This document shows positions 18,353 through 27,881 of a stretch of DNA of 64,000 bases, one piece after another. The stretch is from Acidipropionibacterium sp. (lineage in GTDB: Bacteria > Actinomycetota > Actinomycetes > Propionibacteriales > Propionibacteriaceae), in contig JALCLH010000008.1 of assembly GCA_022647765.1 (NCBI GenBank), positions 124,001 to 188,000 on the forward strand, in the 5' to 3' direction. Position numbers and translations under genes: made by a program. Position 1 is the first letter of the stretch, and every line of letters starts with the position of its first letter. Under the pieces are notes generated by a model. The model did not search any database. It had not been told where the DNA came from and saw only the letters and a program-made list of their open reading frames with translations.

Positions 18353-20039
18353 ACTAGGATCATCCGACAGCCGGTTTAAGGTTCTGAAATTCCATGCTGG
18401 AATGAACGTCCTTCTAGCCGACAAGACCGACACCTCTAGGAGCGGCGACAGTCGGAATGGTGCGGGTAAGACGAGTTTTGTTCGACTCTTCCGCTACCTG
18501 CTTGGAAGTCGACTCGATAACAGTTTGAAGTCGCCAGAAATGTCGGCGTTTTCCTTCTGGGCGACGCTGGGTACAGACGGAGCGTCCGGTACGACCAAGG
18601 TTGAACGTCCAATCTCGCCTCAAACGAAGATCCGTGTTGATGGGATAGAAGGAGGGGTGGACGACTGGAAGAAAGAAGTCGCCGAGTTCTTTCAGCTACC
18701 GACTGATACTGTTCGCCCAACCGTCGGTCAGCTTGTCGGTCAGCTTGTCAGAGACTACTTCTTGAATCCACTGAAGACCTTCGCAGTGGAGTCGTCATGG
18801 GAGTCGGGCGCTAGGATCGGCTACTTCCTGGGCTTCTCCCCCGAAATTCTCTCTAAAGCCGGGCAGATATCTGCGCTTGAGAAGAACCGTAAAGCACTCA
18901 AGAAGGCCATTTCCGATGGGGCGCTTGGTGCACTTTCACTAAATGAAGCAGAACTTCGCGCCAAGCTCGCACAGTCTCGTCAACGGAGATCTCGCTTGGA
19001 ACGAGATCTGTCAGGCTTCCGGGTCGATGATCAGTATGGTGACCATCAAGCTGAAGCGGACAGACTAACTCATGCCATTAGAGACCTGAATGATGAAGGA
19101 GTGATTCTAGAGCAACGCAAGAGAGATCTTGAGCTTGCCATGGAAGAGGAGCATCCGGCTGAGTCAGGGATAGAGACAGCGGATCAGCTGAGGTCCATGT
19201 ATGCAGAGATCGGCGTGGTTCTTCCGGATGCTGTTACTCGACGTTTTGATGAGGTCACGGATTTTCATTCATCTGTAGTACGCAATCGTCGGATTTATCT
19301 TGAAGCCGAACGTTCCTCCGTCGTGGAGAGATTGAATGCGATTGCTCTTGAGCGCACGAATCTGGATCATAGTCGATCGGAGATTATGAACTTACTCAAC
19401 GACTCCATGGCTCTTGAGACATTCCGAAACGCTGAGAAGGAACTGACAGATTTAGATTCGGTGATCACTGGCTTCGAGCGACAGCTAGAGCTTGTTCAGT
19501 CGGTGAGTGACACGGGCCTTCATCTTCGCTCAATTATGACGGAGGCGGAGTCAAGCCTTCGCGCCGAGATGGCAGAGCGGGAATCTTCTCTCGAAGAAGC
19601 GATTTCCCTTTTCCAGGAGTTAGGTCAGGAGATTTACGACGACAGGAACGTCTCGCTCCTTGTCGAAGCGACGAGCAAGGGGGTGCTCAAAGTTGTCCCG
19701 AAGATCGACGGCGATGCTTCAGCCGGAATACTCGGCGTTAAGACTTTCTTGCTTGACCTCGTTTGTGTAGTCACCGCTATCAAGTACGGACGTGCCCCTA
19801 AAGTGCTCGTCCATGACAGTCTTCTCTTCGACTCTATGGATGACCGGCAGGTTGCCTCCTGCCTCAATATTGGTGCTCGGCTTGCTGACGAGATCGGTTT
19901 CCAGTACATCGTTACGCTGAATTCTGATCGCCTTGCTACCGCGGAGGCCGAGGGGTTTGACCGGCGAGGGTATCTCATTGACCCCGTACTCACCGATGCA
20001 GGTGATGACGGCGGTTTGTTCGGCTTTCGGTTCGACTAG
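18339..20039 (+). CDS. ABC-3C system ATPase, DUF2326 family
   Basis: 566-residue SMC/RecN-like ATPase. Walker A is NGAGKTSFVR near residue 45. A long coiled-coil (about residues 170-430, rich in E, R and L heptads) separates it from the C-terminal ATPase lobe. That lobe has VLVHDSLLFDSMD in the Walker B position and the terminal GGLFGFRFD typical of DUF2326. It probably senses phage or other foreign DNA structures and activates the nuclease partner. This mechanism is proposed for the family and not shown here. The frame is intact. GC content is lower than in the exopolysaccharide genes. Confidence 0.85.
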   Translation: MFLHELGSSDSRFKVLKFHAGMNVLLADKTDTSRSGDSRNGAGKTSFVRLFRYLLGSRLDNSLKSPEMSAFSFWATLGTDGASGTTKVERPISPQTKIRVDGIEGGVDDWKKEVAEFFQLPTDTVRPTVGQLVGQLVRDYFLNPLKTFAVESSWESGARIGYFLGFSPEILSKAGQISALEKNRKALKKAISDGALGALSLNEAELRAKLAQSRQRRSRLERDLSGFRVDDQYGDHQAEADRLTHAIRDLNDEGVILEQRKRDLELAMEEEHPAESGIETADQLRSMYAEIGVVLPDAVTRRFDEVTDFHSSVVRNRRIYLEAERSSVVERLNAIALERTNLDHSRSEIMNLLNDSMALETFRNAEKELTDLDSVITGFERQLELVQSVSDTGLHLRSIMTEAESSLRAEMAERESSLEEAISLFQELGQEIYDDRNVSLLVEATSKGVLKVVPKIDGDASAGILGVKTFLLDLVCVVTAIKYGRAPKVLVHDSLLFDSMDDRQVASCLNIGARLADEIGFQYIVTLNSDRLATAEAEGFDRRGYLIDPVLTDAGDDGGLFGFRFD

Positions 20040-20371
20040 CCTCACCGGAAGGCATGGATCATGCGTCGTACTTGGCGGGGCGAGGTTTGCGAAAATTTCC
20101 AGATGGCGTGGTCATCGGCATTGGGCTTGCCCGTTGGGAACTATATGGATCAGCTCATGCCGGGTTGAGCGCTCGGGACCATTCCTGCTTCGACTAACCT
20201 CGATCTTTCATCGTTCGGGGGCCGGTCGCTGCCCGACGGCCGTGCCGCCGGTTCAGCACCCGATTCTGCCAGAAGAGTGTGACGATCCGCCGCATCACGC
20301 TGCGGGGGTCGGGCTGTCCAAGCCGAAGAGGGTCTCCAGGTCGTAGGCGAGCAGAAGCGAAGCCGGGCGGC

Positions 20372-22442
20372 CTAGCCGGTCGGGGCCGGCAGGCCCCGCA
20401 TCGCGAGCACCGCCCCGGCGACCGTGCCGGCCCAGCGATGCCGATCCGAAACGTGCAGCACGACTCGCCGCCCACTCCGCGCGATGGTTGCCGGCACTAC
20501 GAACAAGCGATGCCGCAGCTTCTTCGGCTCCCACCTGCGCACCGCCTCCTGCGGGTGGGCCAGCAGTCCCATCCACGCCAACAGGTCACAGGCCATCGCC
20601 ACGATCTGGCACCAGATCCGGTTCTGACCGAACCCATACAGAGGCAGATTAGTCAGCCCCGTGTCCTTCGCATTACGGATCCGGTCCTCACACCGGGCCC
20701 GCCGACGGTGCCGCACCTCCAGATCCGGCAACTGGCCCTTCGTCGCGTTGGTGGCGAACGCGGTCAGGCGGTAGCCGTCCACATCATCGAAGCGCAACGG
20801 AGCTCCAGCATCGGGATACTCCCGGCGCACGATGACCCGCATCCCCGCAGGCCACCCCGAAAGGTCCAGCAGCCCCGTGATACTGGGCCACATCGGCCCC
20901 CTCACGCACCTGGCCATCGCAGTTATAGGCCGGGGCCCACACCGATTCCGGGATCTTCTCGTACAACTGCGGGGTGTCCATCGGCAGGGTGAACCCCACC
21001 GAATAGGCGACCCGGCGGCGCACCAGCTCGTTCAGCGTCTGATGGGTCGACCCGGCCCCATCGATACGGACCAGGACCCGCCGGCCGGGCCGCGAGCCGA
21101 CTCCGGCCTGGTCCAGGGCGGCCCGGATCACGGTGGTGTGGTCGGCGGCCGTGTTGGATCCCGCGTTGCCCGGACGCAACATCACAGCAGCCATCTCCCC
21201 GGAGCCGTGGGTGCCGTGGTCGATGAACGCGCACAACGGGTGGTGCCCGTAGCCTTTCTTGAACGTGGGGGCGGCCTCCTGTTTGTCGGAGTGGGCGGTG
21301 ACCAGGGTCGCATCCACATCGATGACCAACGGATCTGCCGCTGACATCCCGGCGTTCGGGGCATGGGGCCCGGCCAGGGCCCACACGCGGGCTCGGGCGG
21401 CCTTGCGGGCGCGGCTGATGGCTTTCTCGGCGCGCTCGGCGTTGTCGCCGAGCGCGGCGATGAGTCGGGAGACGGTGGGGTCGGAGGCCACCGGCCCGTA
21501 GAGGCCGGGTTCGGCGCGGACCTCGGCGAGGTCGGACAGGCAGTCCCCACCGAGGGCCAGAGACAGGGCGAGTGTGTCTGTTCACTATGAAGTGGGCCAT
21601 GTGAGCACGATTTCCCGGCCGTTGCAGTGGCTGGTTTCCTGCCGAATCGGCAGGAGTGATTCCAGCCGTTTCAGCGCTAAGAAATCCGGCCACATCGTCA
21701 CGGTGATCCTGACCGGTCACCACACGGGCCCGTCATGGTGGCGGATAGTTCCCATCGGCACGAGGAGTGCCGATGGGAGGAGCCGAACGTGACAGTGACC
21801 AAGAAGGTCCAAACCCAGATCCGGCAGCTGGATGCTGCCGGGGTCCCCGGACGCGAGATCGCCCGACGACTCGCCGTCTCCAGGGACTCGGTGGCCAAGT
21901 ACGCCAACCTGGAGGACTGCTCCCCCCAGCCTCCCCGCCCGATCCGGCACCCGAGGGCCAGCGTGATCGCCCCGTTCGCCGACGTGATCGATCACTGGCT
22001 GACCGCTGACCGGGGTCATCCCCGTAAGCAGCGCCACACCGCCAAGAGGGTCTTCGACCGCCTGGTCGCCGAGCACGGCTACACGGGCTCCTACTCACCG
22101 GTCCAACGATGGGTCAAGGCCTGGAAGGCCGACCACCGGGAAGAGGGCCAGGGATACGCGGAACTGACCTGGGGTCCGGGCATCGCCCAGGTCGACTTCG
22201 GCCAGGCCGACGTGATCATTGCCGGCACCCAGGAAACCCGGGACTTGGCAGAGGTCGCAGACGATCTTGCCGGGACCGTGCCTGGCCATGGGTTTGGCCC
22301 ACCGGGACAGGGCCGCCGAGAGCTCCGTGTCGAGGCCGGAGGCGCGGATGGTCTCGGTCGACAGGATGCCGCCGGCCTGGCCGACCGCTGGGATGGTGGC
22401 GGTGTCGATGTGGAGGCGGGGGTATGAGCCGGTAGTCTTCAT
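20372..22442 (-). pseudogene. IS1380-family transposase, disrupted
   Basis: The N terminus from ATG 22442 reads SYPRLHIDTATIPAVGQAGG and KPMARHGPGKIVCD. The protein continues after the IS21 insert at about 21578 with TLALSLALGGDCLSDLAEVR, VIDVDATLVTAHSDKQEA, VLVRIDGAGSTHQTL and, after a frameshift near 20890, LPLYGFGQNRIWCQIVAMACDLL. The DDE residues are recognisable (Asp in VDATLV and RIDGAG), but the gene is split by insertion and frameshift. It cannot make a functional protein. Confidence 0.85.
21579..22245 (+). mobile_element. istA: IS21-family fragment (left end and 5' part of istA)
   Basis: From GTG 21789 the frame reads KVQTQIRQLDAAGVPGREIA, ARRLAVSRDSVAKYA, PVQRWVKAWK and IAQVDFGQADVIIAGT. 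This is the helix-turn-helix and first catalytic strand of an IS21 IstA. It stops in mid-catalytic domain at about 22232, where IS1380 sequence resumes; the rest of istA and istB are gone. A left-end-like non-coding stretch (21579-21788) precedes the gene. A deletion followed or accompanied insertion. Confidence 0.75.
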
Positions 22443-22550
22443 CTTGAGAGTGCTCCTTGTCTTGGTGGACAGTGACTCTGTAGCAAGCCCTGAACCGTCC
22501 CGTGTTTGATTGAGGGGAAGCCAGACACCATCTGGAAGGAACCCTCGATC

Positions 22551-22859
22551 ATGACCAACTCCAAGTACCCGCCCGAGTTGCGGGAACGCGCCACCCGACT
22601 CGCCGTCGAGGCCCGTCGCGACCCCGACGCCCGCAACGGCGCCATCGCCCGGATCGCCAACCAACTCGACGTCCACAGCCAAGCCCTGCGCAACTGGGTC
22701 CAGAAAGCCGAGGCCGGCCAGGTCCCCGTCGCTCCGGTCGACGTGGCGGACCGGCTGCGGGCCCTGGAGAAGGAGAACCGTGAACTACGGCGCTCCAACG
22801 AGATCCTGAAGTCGGCAGCGGCTTTTTTCGCGGCGGAGTTCGACCGCCCGTCCCGGTGA
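22551..22859 (+). CDS. IS3-family OrfA (helix-turn-helix protein)
   Basis: 102 residues from ATG 22551. It starts with the HTH_Tnp_1 pattern YPPELRERATRLAVEAR, then IANQLDVHSQALRNWVQKAE. The C-terminal leucine-zipper-like helix (RLRALEKENRELRRSNEILK) leads to SAAAFFAAEFDRPSR, the usual end of IS3 OrfA. It binds the element ends and is fused to OrfB by frameshifting in active members. The frame is intact, but its OrfB partner is not. Confidence 0.88.
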   Translation: MTNSKYPPELRERATRLAVEARRDPDARNGAIARIANQLDVHSQALRNWVQKAEAGQVPVAPVDVADRLRALEKENRELRRSNEILKSAAAFFAAEFDRPSR

Positions 22860-23789
22860 TCGTCGCGTTCATCGACGCCAACCGCGACCGCTGGCCAGCC
22901 CGGACCGATCTGCACGGTCAGTCGCAGCAGGCCGACATCCAGATCGCCCCCGGCACCTGACTGCGCCCACAAGAACCGCGAACCCTCGGCGAGGGCACGC
23001 CGCGACACCTGGCTGAAAGAGGAGATCATGCGCATCCACGCTGACAAGCACATGAGGGTCTACGGGATCCGGAAGATCCATGCCCAGCTGAACCGCGAGG
23101 GTATCCGGGTCGCCCGGTGCACCGTGGAGCGGCTGTGCGCCGAGCTCGGGGTGCACCCGGTGGTGCGGGGCCGGTCCCATCCGCGCACCACTATTCCCGG
23201 TGGCCAGGCGAATCGTCCCGTGGATCTGGTCGAGCGCCAGTTCGTCGCCGAAGCGCCCGACCGGCTGTGGGTGGCCGACCTGACCTACGTCGCCACGAGG
23301 ACCGGCTGGGTGTACGTCGCGTTCGTCCTGGATGTGTTCTCGCGCACGATCGTGGGCTGGCAGGCCTCCACGCGGATGTTCACCGATCTGGCGCTGGACG
23401 CTCTCGAGATGGGGTTGGCGGCCCGGCGGCGTGCAGGTCGTGATGTCACCGGGCTGATTCATCATTCTGATCGTGGGGTGCAGTACCGTGCGGTGCGCTA
23501 CACCCAGCGGTTGGCGGAGGTCGATGCGGTGGCCTCTGTGGGGTCGAAGGGCGACTCGTACGATAACGCGATGGCATAAGCCTTGAACTCCTTGTACAAG
23601 GCGGAGCTTGTGGGTCTGAGCGGGCCCTGGGACGGTGTGGACGATGTCGAGGCTGCTACCGCGGAGTGGGTGGGCTGGTTCAATCACGAGCGCCTGCACT
23701 CCATGCTCGACTATCAGACTCCCGCCGAGGTCGAGGCCGCGTACTGGGACGCCCGGTCTGCTGCCGATACCGTCGCTGCCGCGGCCTGA
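22857..23789 (+). pseudogene. IS3-family OrfB transposase with frameshift and a stop at the catalytic glutamate
   Basis: The integrase-type core is recognisable: VRVYGIRKIHAQLNREG-like region, LWVADLTYVATRTGWVYVAF (first Asp), LIHHSDRGVQY (second Asp) and SYDNAMA, then TAA at 23577-23579. Counting 35 residues from the second Asp puts this TAA exactly where the catalytic Glu of the D,D(35)E triad belongs. Downstream, ALNSLYKAELVG to FNHERLHSMLDYQTPAEVE continues in frame. A second break near 22965 separates the N terminus. The same TAA is in the fragment at 27.4 kb. Confidence 0.85.
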
Positions 23790-23834
23790 GAATTCAACAC
23801 CCGCTGACCCTCAACCAAACCCGGGACTTGACAC

Positions 23835-24642
23835 CGCTCGACGCCTGTCGCAGCAGGCGTGTGATAGCTGGAGGACGATCTGCCGCGCTGGCGTGAGCGT
23901 GGTGGGTGGAGCAGTCCTCGACAACGACGAGTCGTATCGGTACTGCCAGACGGTGCGGGCTCGGCTAGCGAGACGGAGAGGCATAGGGTATGCCGTCCAC
24001 CCGTCGGTGATCACGACGGTGCCCGGCTCGATGTTGGTCGTGACGAAGTCTTTCAGCGATGGCGCCGACGCGTCCGGGATCACGGCGAGGCGGGCACGCC
24101 CCCACCCGCGGGGTGTGATCTCGATCGCCCTGGCCACGCGCATCTTCCCCAGTGCGCCACGACCTGCTTTGCCTGCGCGAGGACCGCCGATGAAGGTCTC
24201 GTCGACCTCGACCGTACCGGAAAAGCCGTGTGCTTTCGACTGCGCCCATCACCTGGCGCAGTCTGGCGAGCATCGCCCATGCTGTCGGATACGAGCTGAT
24301 CGGCAGCACGCGATGCAGGTGCGCCGCCGAGACGCCGCCCTTGTCCGCGGTCACCAGCCACACGGCCTCGAACCACACCGTCATCGGGATCCGCGTCTTG
24401 TCGAAGATCGTCCCGGCCGTCACCGACACTCGTCTGCGGCAGCCCTTGCACCGGTACCGGCCGGAATGATCGCGACCGGCGTCTGCGGCACCGCAATGGG
24501 GACAGCGGAACCCCTCCGGCCAGCGCAGCCAGTCGAGACAATCCACGCAAGCGCTATCGCTGGGGAACCACGCCCGCAACTCGGCAAGATCAGCCGGGTA
24601 GCCCCGGTTCGCGACCGGACCCTCCCGGGTAGGCTGAGCCAC
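23835..24642 (-). pseudogene. IS1595-family transposase, frameshifted and 3'-truncated
   Basis: An N-terminal zinc ribbon (FRCPHCGAAD, YRCKGCRRRVSVTAGTIFDKT) and PTAWAMLARLR are followed by a frameshift near 24215. In the other frame, VEVDETFIGGP with the catalytic Asp, IEITPRGWGRARLAVIPD and TDGWTAYP follow. The protein stops where the IS3 right end begins at 23834, so the C terminus is lost. The start is uncertain (GTG 24642). Confidence 0.78.
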
Positions 24643-24880
24643 GACGCACACCCTCTCGCGGTGTAGTCCATGCCCCGGCTGTTGGCGCAGCGCGGGGGCC
24701 TTCGTCTCAACCCAGGCTACAGCCCCACTTGGCACCTAAATGAATACCCCTTTATCCGAATACCAGATCGCATAACATGCTAGGCATCTCGTAAGAAAGT
24801 GAGGTTGTCACCTGATTAGGGGGCAAGGCGAACTTGCGGACACTTGAATATGCGGTATAAAATTTTCTGTCAAATTGGAT

Positions 24881-24909
24881 CCGCCCCTGCATCTAAGACG
24901 AAGGGGCGG
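24881..24909 (-). terminator. Terminator-like hairpin of the small membrane gene
   Basis: CCGCCCCT (24881-24888) pairs with AGGGGCGG (24902-24909). On the minus strand it follows the stop at 24914 directly and is trailed by an A/T-rich stretch (AATTTGACAGAAAATTTTA). The region from about 24660 to 24880 holds no gene that I can see. Confidence 0.55.
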
Positions 24910-24913
24910 GTGT

Positions 24914-25105
24914 TCATCGGCGGTCCTTCATGCTTACACCTACATATTGAATGACAACGTAGGCGACCGAGAAACCGAGGTAGCAGACAAAGAATGCTAG
25001 CAAAGTGTCTGTCGTGCGCTCCTGAATGGCGATAAAGGAGATAAGGGTCAGTATCTCTATCAGGAATACTGAGCGACAATGAACGATTGCAGAGGATGTG
25101 GACAT
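24914..25105 (-). CDS. Small two-helix membrane protein, unknown
   Basis: 63 residues if the ATG at 25105 is used (GGAG 6 bp upstream); an in-frame ATG 12 bp earlier is also possible. Two hydrophobic segments (SVFLIEILTLISFIAI and LLAFFVCYLGFSVAYVVIQY) are separated by a short polar turn (QERTTD). A basic tail (MKDRR) follows. The gene is AT-rich compared with its surroundings, ends at a hairpin and is divergent from the unknown secreted protein gene at 25244. Size and shape resemble holin, immunity or toxin-like membrane peptides, but I recognise no family. Confidence 0.45.
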   Translation of the reverse strand: MSTSSAIVHCRSVFLIEILTLISFIAIQERTTDTLLAFFVCYLGFSVAYVVIQYVGVSMKDRR

Positions 25106-25141
25106 TATGAGCTCCATCTTTCCTAGGAAAGAGAGCTGCGT

Positions 25142-25243
25142 CCAGCCCTCGGTGGAGGGTGAATACCCGCCTTCCAGCGAGGGCTGGAGTGATATCATAT
25201 GATAATATCATACATACTGCTGTTTTGTCAGGAGTGGCCGGTT
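25142..25243. promoter_or_regulatory. Divergent AT-rich promoter region with hairpin
   Basis: CCAGCCCTCG (25142-25151) pairs with CGAGGGCTGG (25178-25187). Just beyond it lies an imperfect AT-rich palindrome, TGATATCATATGATAATATC, from 25190. The region separates two divergent small genes and could hold both promoters and an operator. Confidence 0.45.
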
Positions 25244-25735
25244 GTGTCTGATCGAAGAAGTGGAATTGACAAGACATTCGTGGTAACCGCAGTGGCTAGC
25301 GCGATTGTATCGGGGCTTTGTGGCGCATTAGGCGCGGTCTGTTCAGTTGATCCTCAGGGTAAGTCTGGTACTGCACGAATCGCGCGGATGATTTTTCATG
25401 AAGAGCTCCAAGAGGTGTCTGTTAAAGTAGCAGGCGCGTTGTGTACTCAGGCTGGGGCTAACGTTAGAGTCGTTCTTTCTGGCTTTCCTGAGGATGAGAA
25501 GATGGAAGTCTACTACCGATATCTTCCATCAAAGACGTATTCAGAGGACCGTGAACAAGTTACAATAGATCACTCAGGTAGGGCGTCCGTCTCTCATAAT
25601 TGGTACTATGGAGAGGATGATTGTCCAAGCGCGAAGCTATATCACATGGATGTTGTGGTACATCGCGAGCATGCAACTAGCTCAACCCAAGAGGATATTG
25701 TTTACGAAGCTGCTATTCCTACTCGTAATGAATGA
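25244..25735 (+). CDS. Hypothetical exported protein
   Basis: 163 residues from GTG 25244, with AGGAG 9 bp upstream; the open frame starts at 25199 but without a better site. A short basic N terminus precedes one hydrophobic segment (TFVVTAVASAIVSGLCGALG), so it is a signal peptide or membrane anchor. The rest is soluble and acidic, with strand-like stretches (VRVVLSGFPEDEKMEVYYRY) and four cysteines. It has lower GC than its neighbours and is divergent from the small membrane protein. I recognise no family. Confidence 0.55.
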   Translation: MSDRRSGIDKTFVVTAVASAIVSGLCGALGAVCSVDPQGKSGTARIARMIFHEELQEVSVKVAGALCTQAGANVRVVLSGFPEDEKMEVYYRYLPSKTYSEDREQVTIDHSGRASVSHNWYYGEDDCPSAKLYHMDVVVHREHATSSTQEDIVYEAAIPTRNE

Positions 25736-25787
25736 AGGGGAATCCGTTGGGCGGGAATTGATTTTCGCGCCATGTTTTATGGGATTA

Positions 25788-25974
25788 TGGCTGCAATTAA
25801 ACAAGATCGGCTTCGGGTCTTGGTATTGGTAGGTGTTCGAAGTCGTAATCGAACGGTCGCCCCTCGACGTAATGGATGAACGCGTTGAAGGTCTGTTCCG
25901 GCGTGTCACGTTGAAGGTTCGCAATCTCGCCCTTGGCCGCGTTCCACACGTGCTCGGTGGGGTTGTGGTCTGGG
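25788..25974 (-). pseudogene. IS630-family transposase 3' remnant
   Basis: Encodes only the C-terminal PDHNPTEHVWNAAKGEIANL and FIHYVEGRPFDYDFEHLPIP, nearly identical to the complete element at 43382-44486. The left end (TGGCTGCAATTAAACAA) is the same. The 5' part was replaced by the ISAs1 element that begins at 25975. Confidence 0.88.
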
Positions 25975-27292
25975 CAGGGTCTCGGAAAAGTCGTTTCTCC
26001 TTCCTGTGCTCGCGCTGTGATCAGAGTGTGAGGACCAGGTCGCAGGTCCCCAACGGGTCCCACGCCGCACGCCGGACCGCGGCGGCGATGTTCACCTCAC
26101 CCCTCATCCGATGAATACCGATCGCCACGCTCCGAAGTGTGGCCATCACCTGAGGCGCCGACCCAGTCCTGGCCTGATGCCTGTCCTCATCGAACGTCAC
26201 ATCGCGGACCCAATGCAGCCGGTTCTCCACACCCCAGTGACCGCGCACCCACGCCGCGAGCCGAGCCGGCGGCGCATCGGGTAGACCGGCCGAGGTGATC
26301 AGATACACCACCTCCGTGGTCTTCCTCCCCTTCCGGGTGGCCACCCGGCGCAGCTGGGCGACCTGCACCGCCCCCGCAAACCCCAGATCGGCGGGTGCCT
26401 GGACGACCTTCAGGGTGCGCCGGACCCTGCGCCCATGGGACTTCTCATCCTCCACATGGCCTGCGGGGACTTTGGACCACGGCAGGGACTTCAACTTCTT
26501 CACCAGACCCGGCTGATTGGCCTTGACCGTGAACACGTAATCGGCGCCGGCGGCCAGGATCGCGGCCGCGGTAGCGGTCTGGGTATGCAGCGCGTCAGCG
26601 GTGATCACCGCACCCTTCACCCGCTCGCCCAACGCGGTGATGAGGTCGGGCAGGGCCGGGATCTCGTTGGACTTCGCATCCACGGCCTGCTGGGCGACCA
26701 CGGTGCCGCTGGCATGGTCGAGGGCGGCGACCAGATGCCGGGCCTCTGGGTCGCCGATCGGGAACCGCGCAGGGTCTTCCCGTCCACAGCGATGACACGC
26801 CTACCGTCGATGGTGGTGGTGCGGGTCCAGGCGTACAGGCACAGTTGTGCGTCCAGGGCGGCGTCGAGGCGGGCGAAGAGTGTGCGCAGGTTCGATTCGC
26901 CGGGGGCCGCGCGCAGCCCGAACCCGGCCAGGGAGTGGCTGGTGAGGGCGTGGGCCCAGTCGCCGATCGCGGTGAAGCTCCGGCATCCGGCCAGGGTCGC
27001 CGAGATCGCCAGGAGGAGCAGGCCCGTCAGGGGGTATCTCTTGCCTCTGGGTTTGCGGGGGTCGGGAACCCGGGCCAGGTGATCGGCCAGGCGAGCATTC
27101 GGTGCGGGCGTGTCAGGGGTGCGGACAGCGGGCGCGGTGGGGGAGGATGGCATCGCGGGCGGGGTTCCTTGCGGCGGTGGTTTGTAGGAGTACTTCCATC
27201 CAAACCGTGTGAGCCTCGCCCGCCTGTATGACACGCCGGGAGGGGCTTAACCCCTAGTCACAGACGACATCTCCGACTTTTCCGCCGCCCTG
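25975..27292 (-). mobile_element. ISAs1-family element
   Basis: The ends are imperfect inverted repeats: CAGGGTCTCGGAAAAGTCG at 25975 and, reading inward from 27292, CAGGGCGGCGGAAAAGTCG. The 1318-bp element holds one frameshifted transposase. I see no convincing target duplication, and the IS630 remnant on its left lacks a continuation on its right. A deletion probably came with or after insertion. Confidence 0.82.
26021..27153 (-). pseudogene. ISAs1-family transposase, one frameshift
   Basis: From ATG 27153: LADHLARVPDPRKPRGKRYP, LLLLAISATLAGCRSFTAIG and VIAVDGKTLRGSRS, typical of the DDE_Tnp_1-associated N-terminal region and core. Near 26755 the frame shifts. The correct continuation is VVAQQAVDAKSNEIPALPDL, GAVITADALHTQ, DYVFTVKANQ and WGVENRLHWVRDVTFDED. 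About 375 residues if restored. A single indel suggests recent loss or a sequence error. Confidence 0.87.
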
Positions 27293-27300
27293 CGATCCGT

Positions 27301-27336
27301 GGTCGGAGTTAAGACGAATTCGGCTTAACTCCGACC
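27301..27336. repeat. Palindrome at the ISAs1/IS3-fragment junction
   Basis: GGTCGGAGTTAAG (27301-27313) is repeated in reverse complement at 27324-27336 around a GAATTC-centred loop. It lies exactly between the ISAs1 right end and the start of the IS3 fragment. It may be the paired end of a lost element or a hairpin left by recombination. Confidence 0.6.
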
Positions 27337-27698
27337 ATGGGTCGCAGTACCGTGCGGTGCGCTACACCCAGCGGCTGGTGGAGGCCGACGCGGTGGCCTC
27401 GGTGGGATCGAAGGGCGACTCGTACGATAACGCGATGGCATAAGCCTTGAGTTCCTTGTAAAAGGCCGAGCTTGTGGGTCTGAGCGGGCCCTGGGACGGT
27501 GTGGGCGATGTCGAGGCTGCTACCGCGGAGTGGGTGGGCTGGTTCAATCACGAGCGCCTGCACTCCATGCTCGACTATCAGACTCCCGCCGAGGTCGAGG
27601 CCGCGTACTGGGACGCCCGGTCTGCTGCCGATACCGTCGCCACCGCGGCCTGAGAATTCAACACCCGACCCTCAACCAAACCCGGGACTTGACACTTC
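27337..27698 (+). mobile_element. IS3-family element, 3' fragment (copy 2)
   Basis: Nearly identical to 23478-23834, from VQYRAVRYTQRL through the right terminal repeat CCCGGGACTTGACAC. It carries the same in-frame TAA (gcaTAAgcc, near 27441) at the position of the catalytic glutamate. The 5' two thirds of the element are absent. Confidence 0.88.
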
Positions 27699-27881
27699 AA
27701 ACGCACTCGCGCCAGAAGGTGCGCGATCTTGCAGTGTCAGTCAGTCCATCTCGACTCAACCAACTCGCAGGAAGCAACCAATCCCACACGGAGAGGCCGC
27801 GAGTCGATACAATGAAGAAGTCGCTTTGACCTTGGCACATCACCCTGGACGCTGGCTGGTAGCGTCAGAAGGATCTCCGAC

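Larger units (their letters stand above)
20205..22490 (-). mobile_element. IS1380-family element, broken and interrupted by an IS21 fragment
   Basis: The 3' part lies at 20205-21578 and the 5' part at about 22246-22490; an IS21-family fragment lies between them. The 5' end is abutted by an IS3 element at 22491, and no matching terminal repeat remains there. A diverged copy of its 3' end is at 34606-34900. Confidence 0.75.
22491..23834 (+). mobile_element. IS3-family element (copy 1)
   Basis: Imperfect terminal inverted repeats can be read: TGAACCGTCCCGTGTTTGAT at 22491, and TGTCAAGTCCCGGGTTTGGT reading inward from about 23833. It encodes orfA and a broken orfB. It lies between the IS1380 5' end and a truncated IS1595 element. 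A 3' fragment of the same element is at 27337-27698. Confidence 0.8.
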
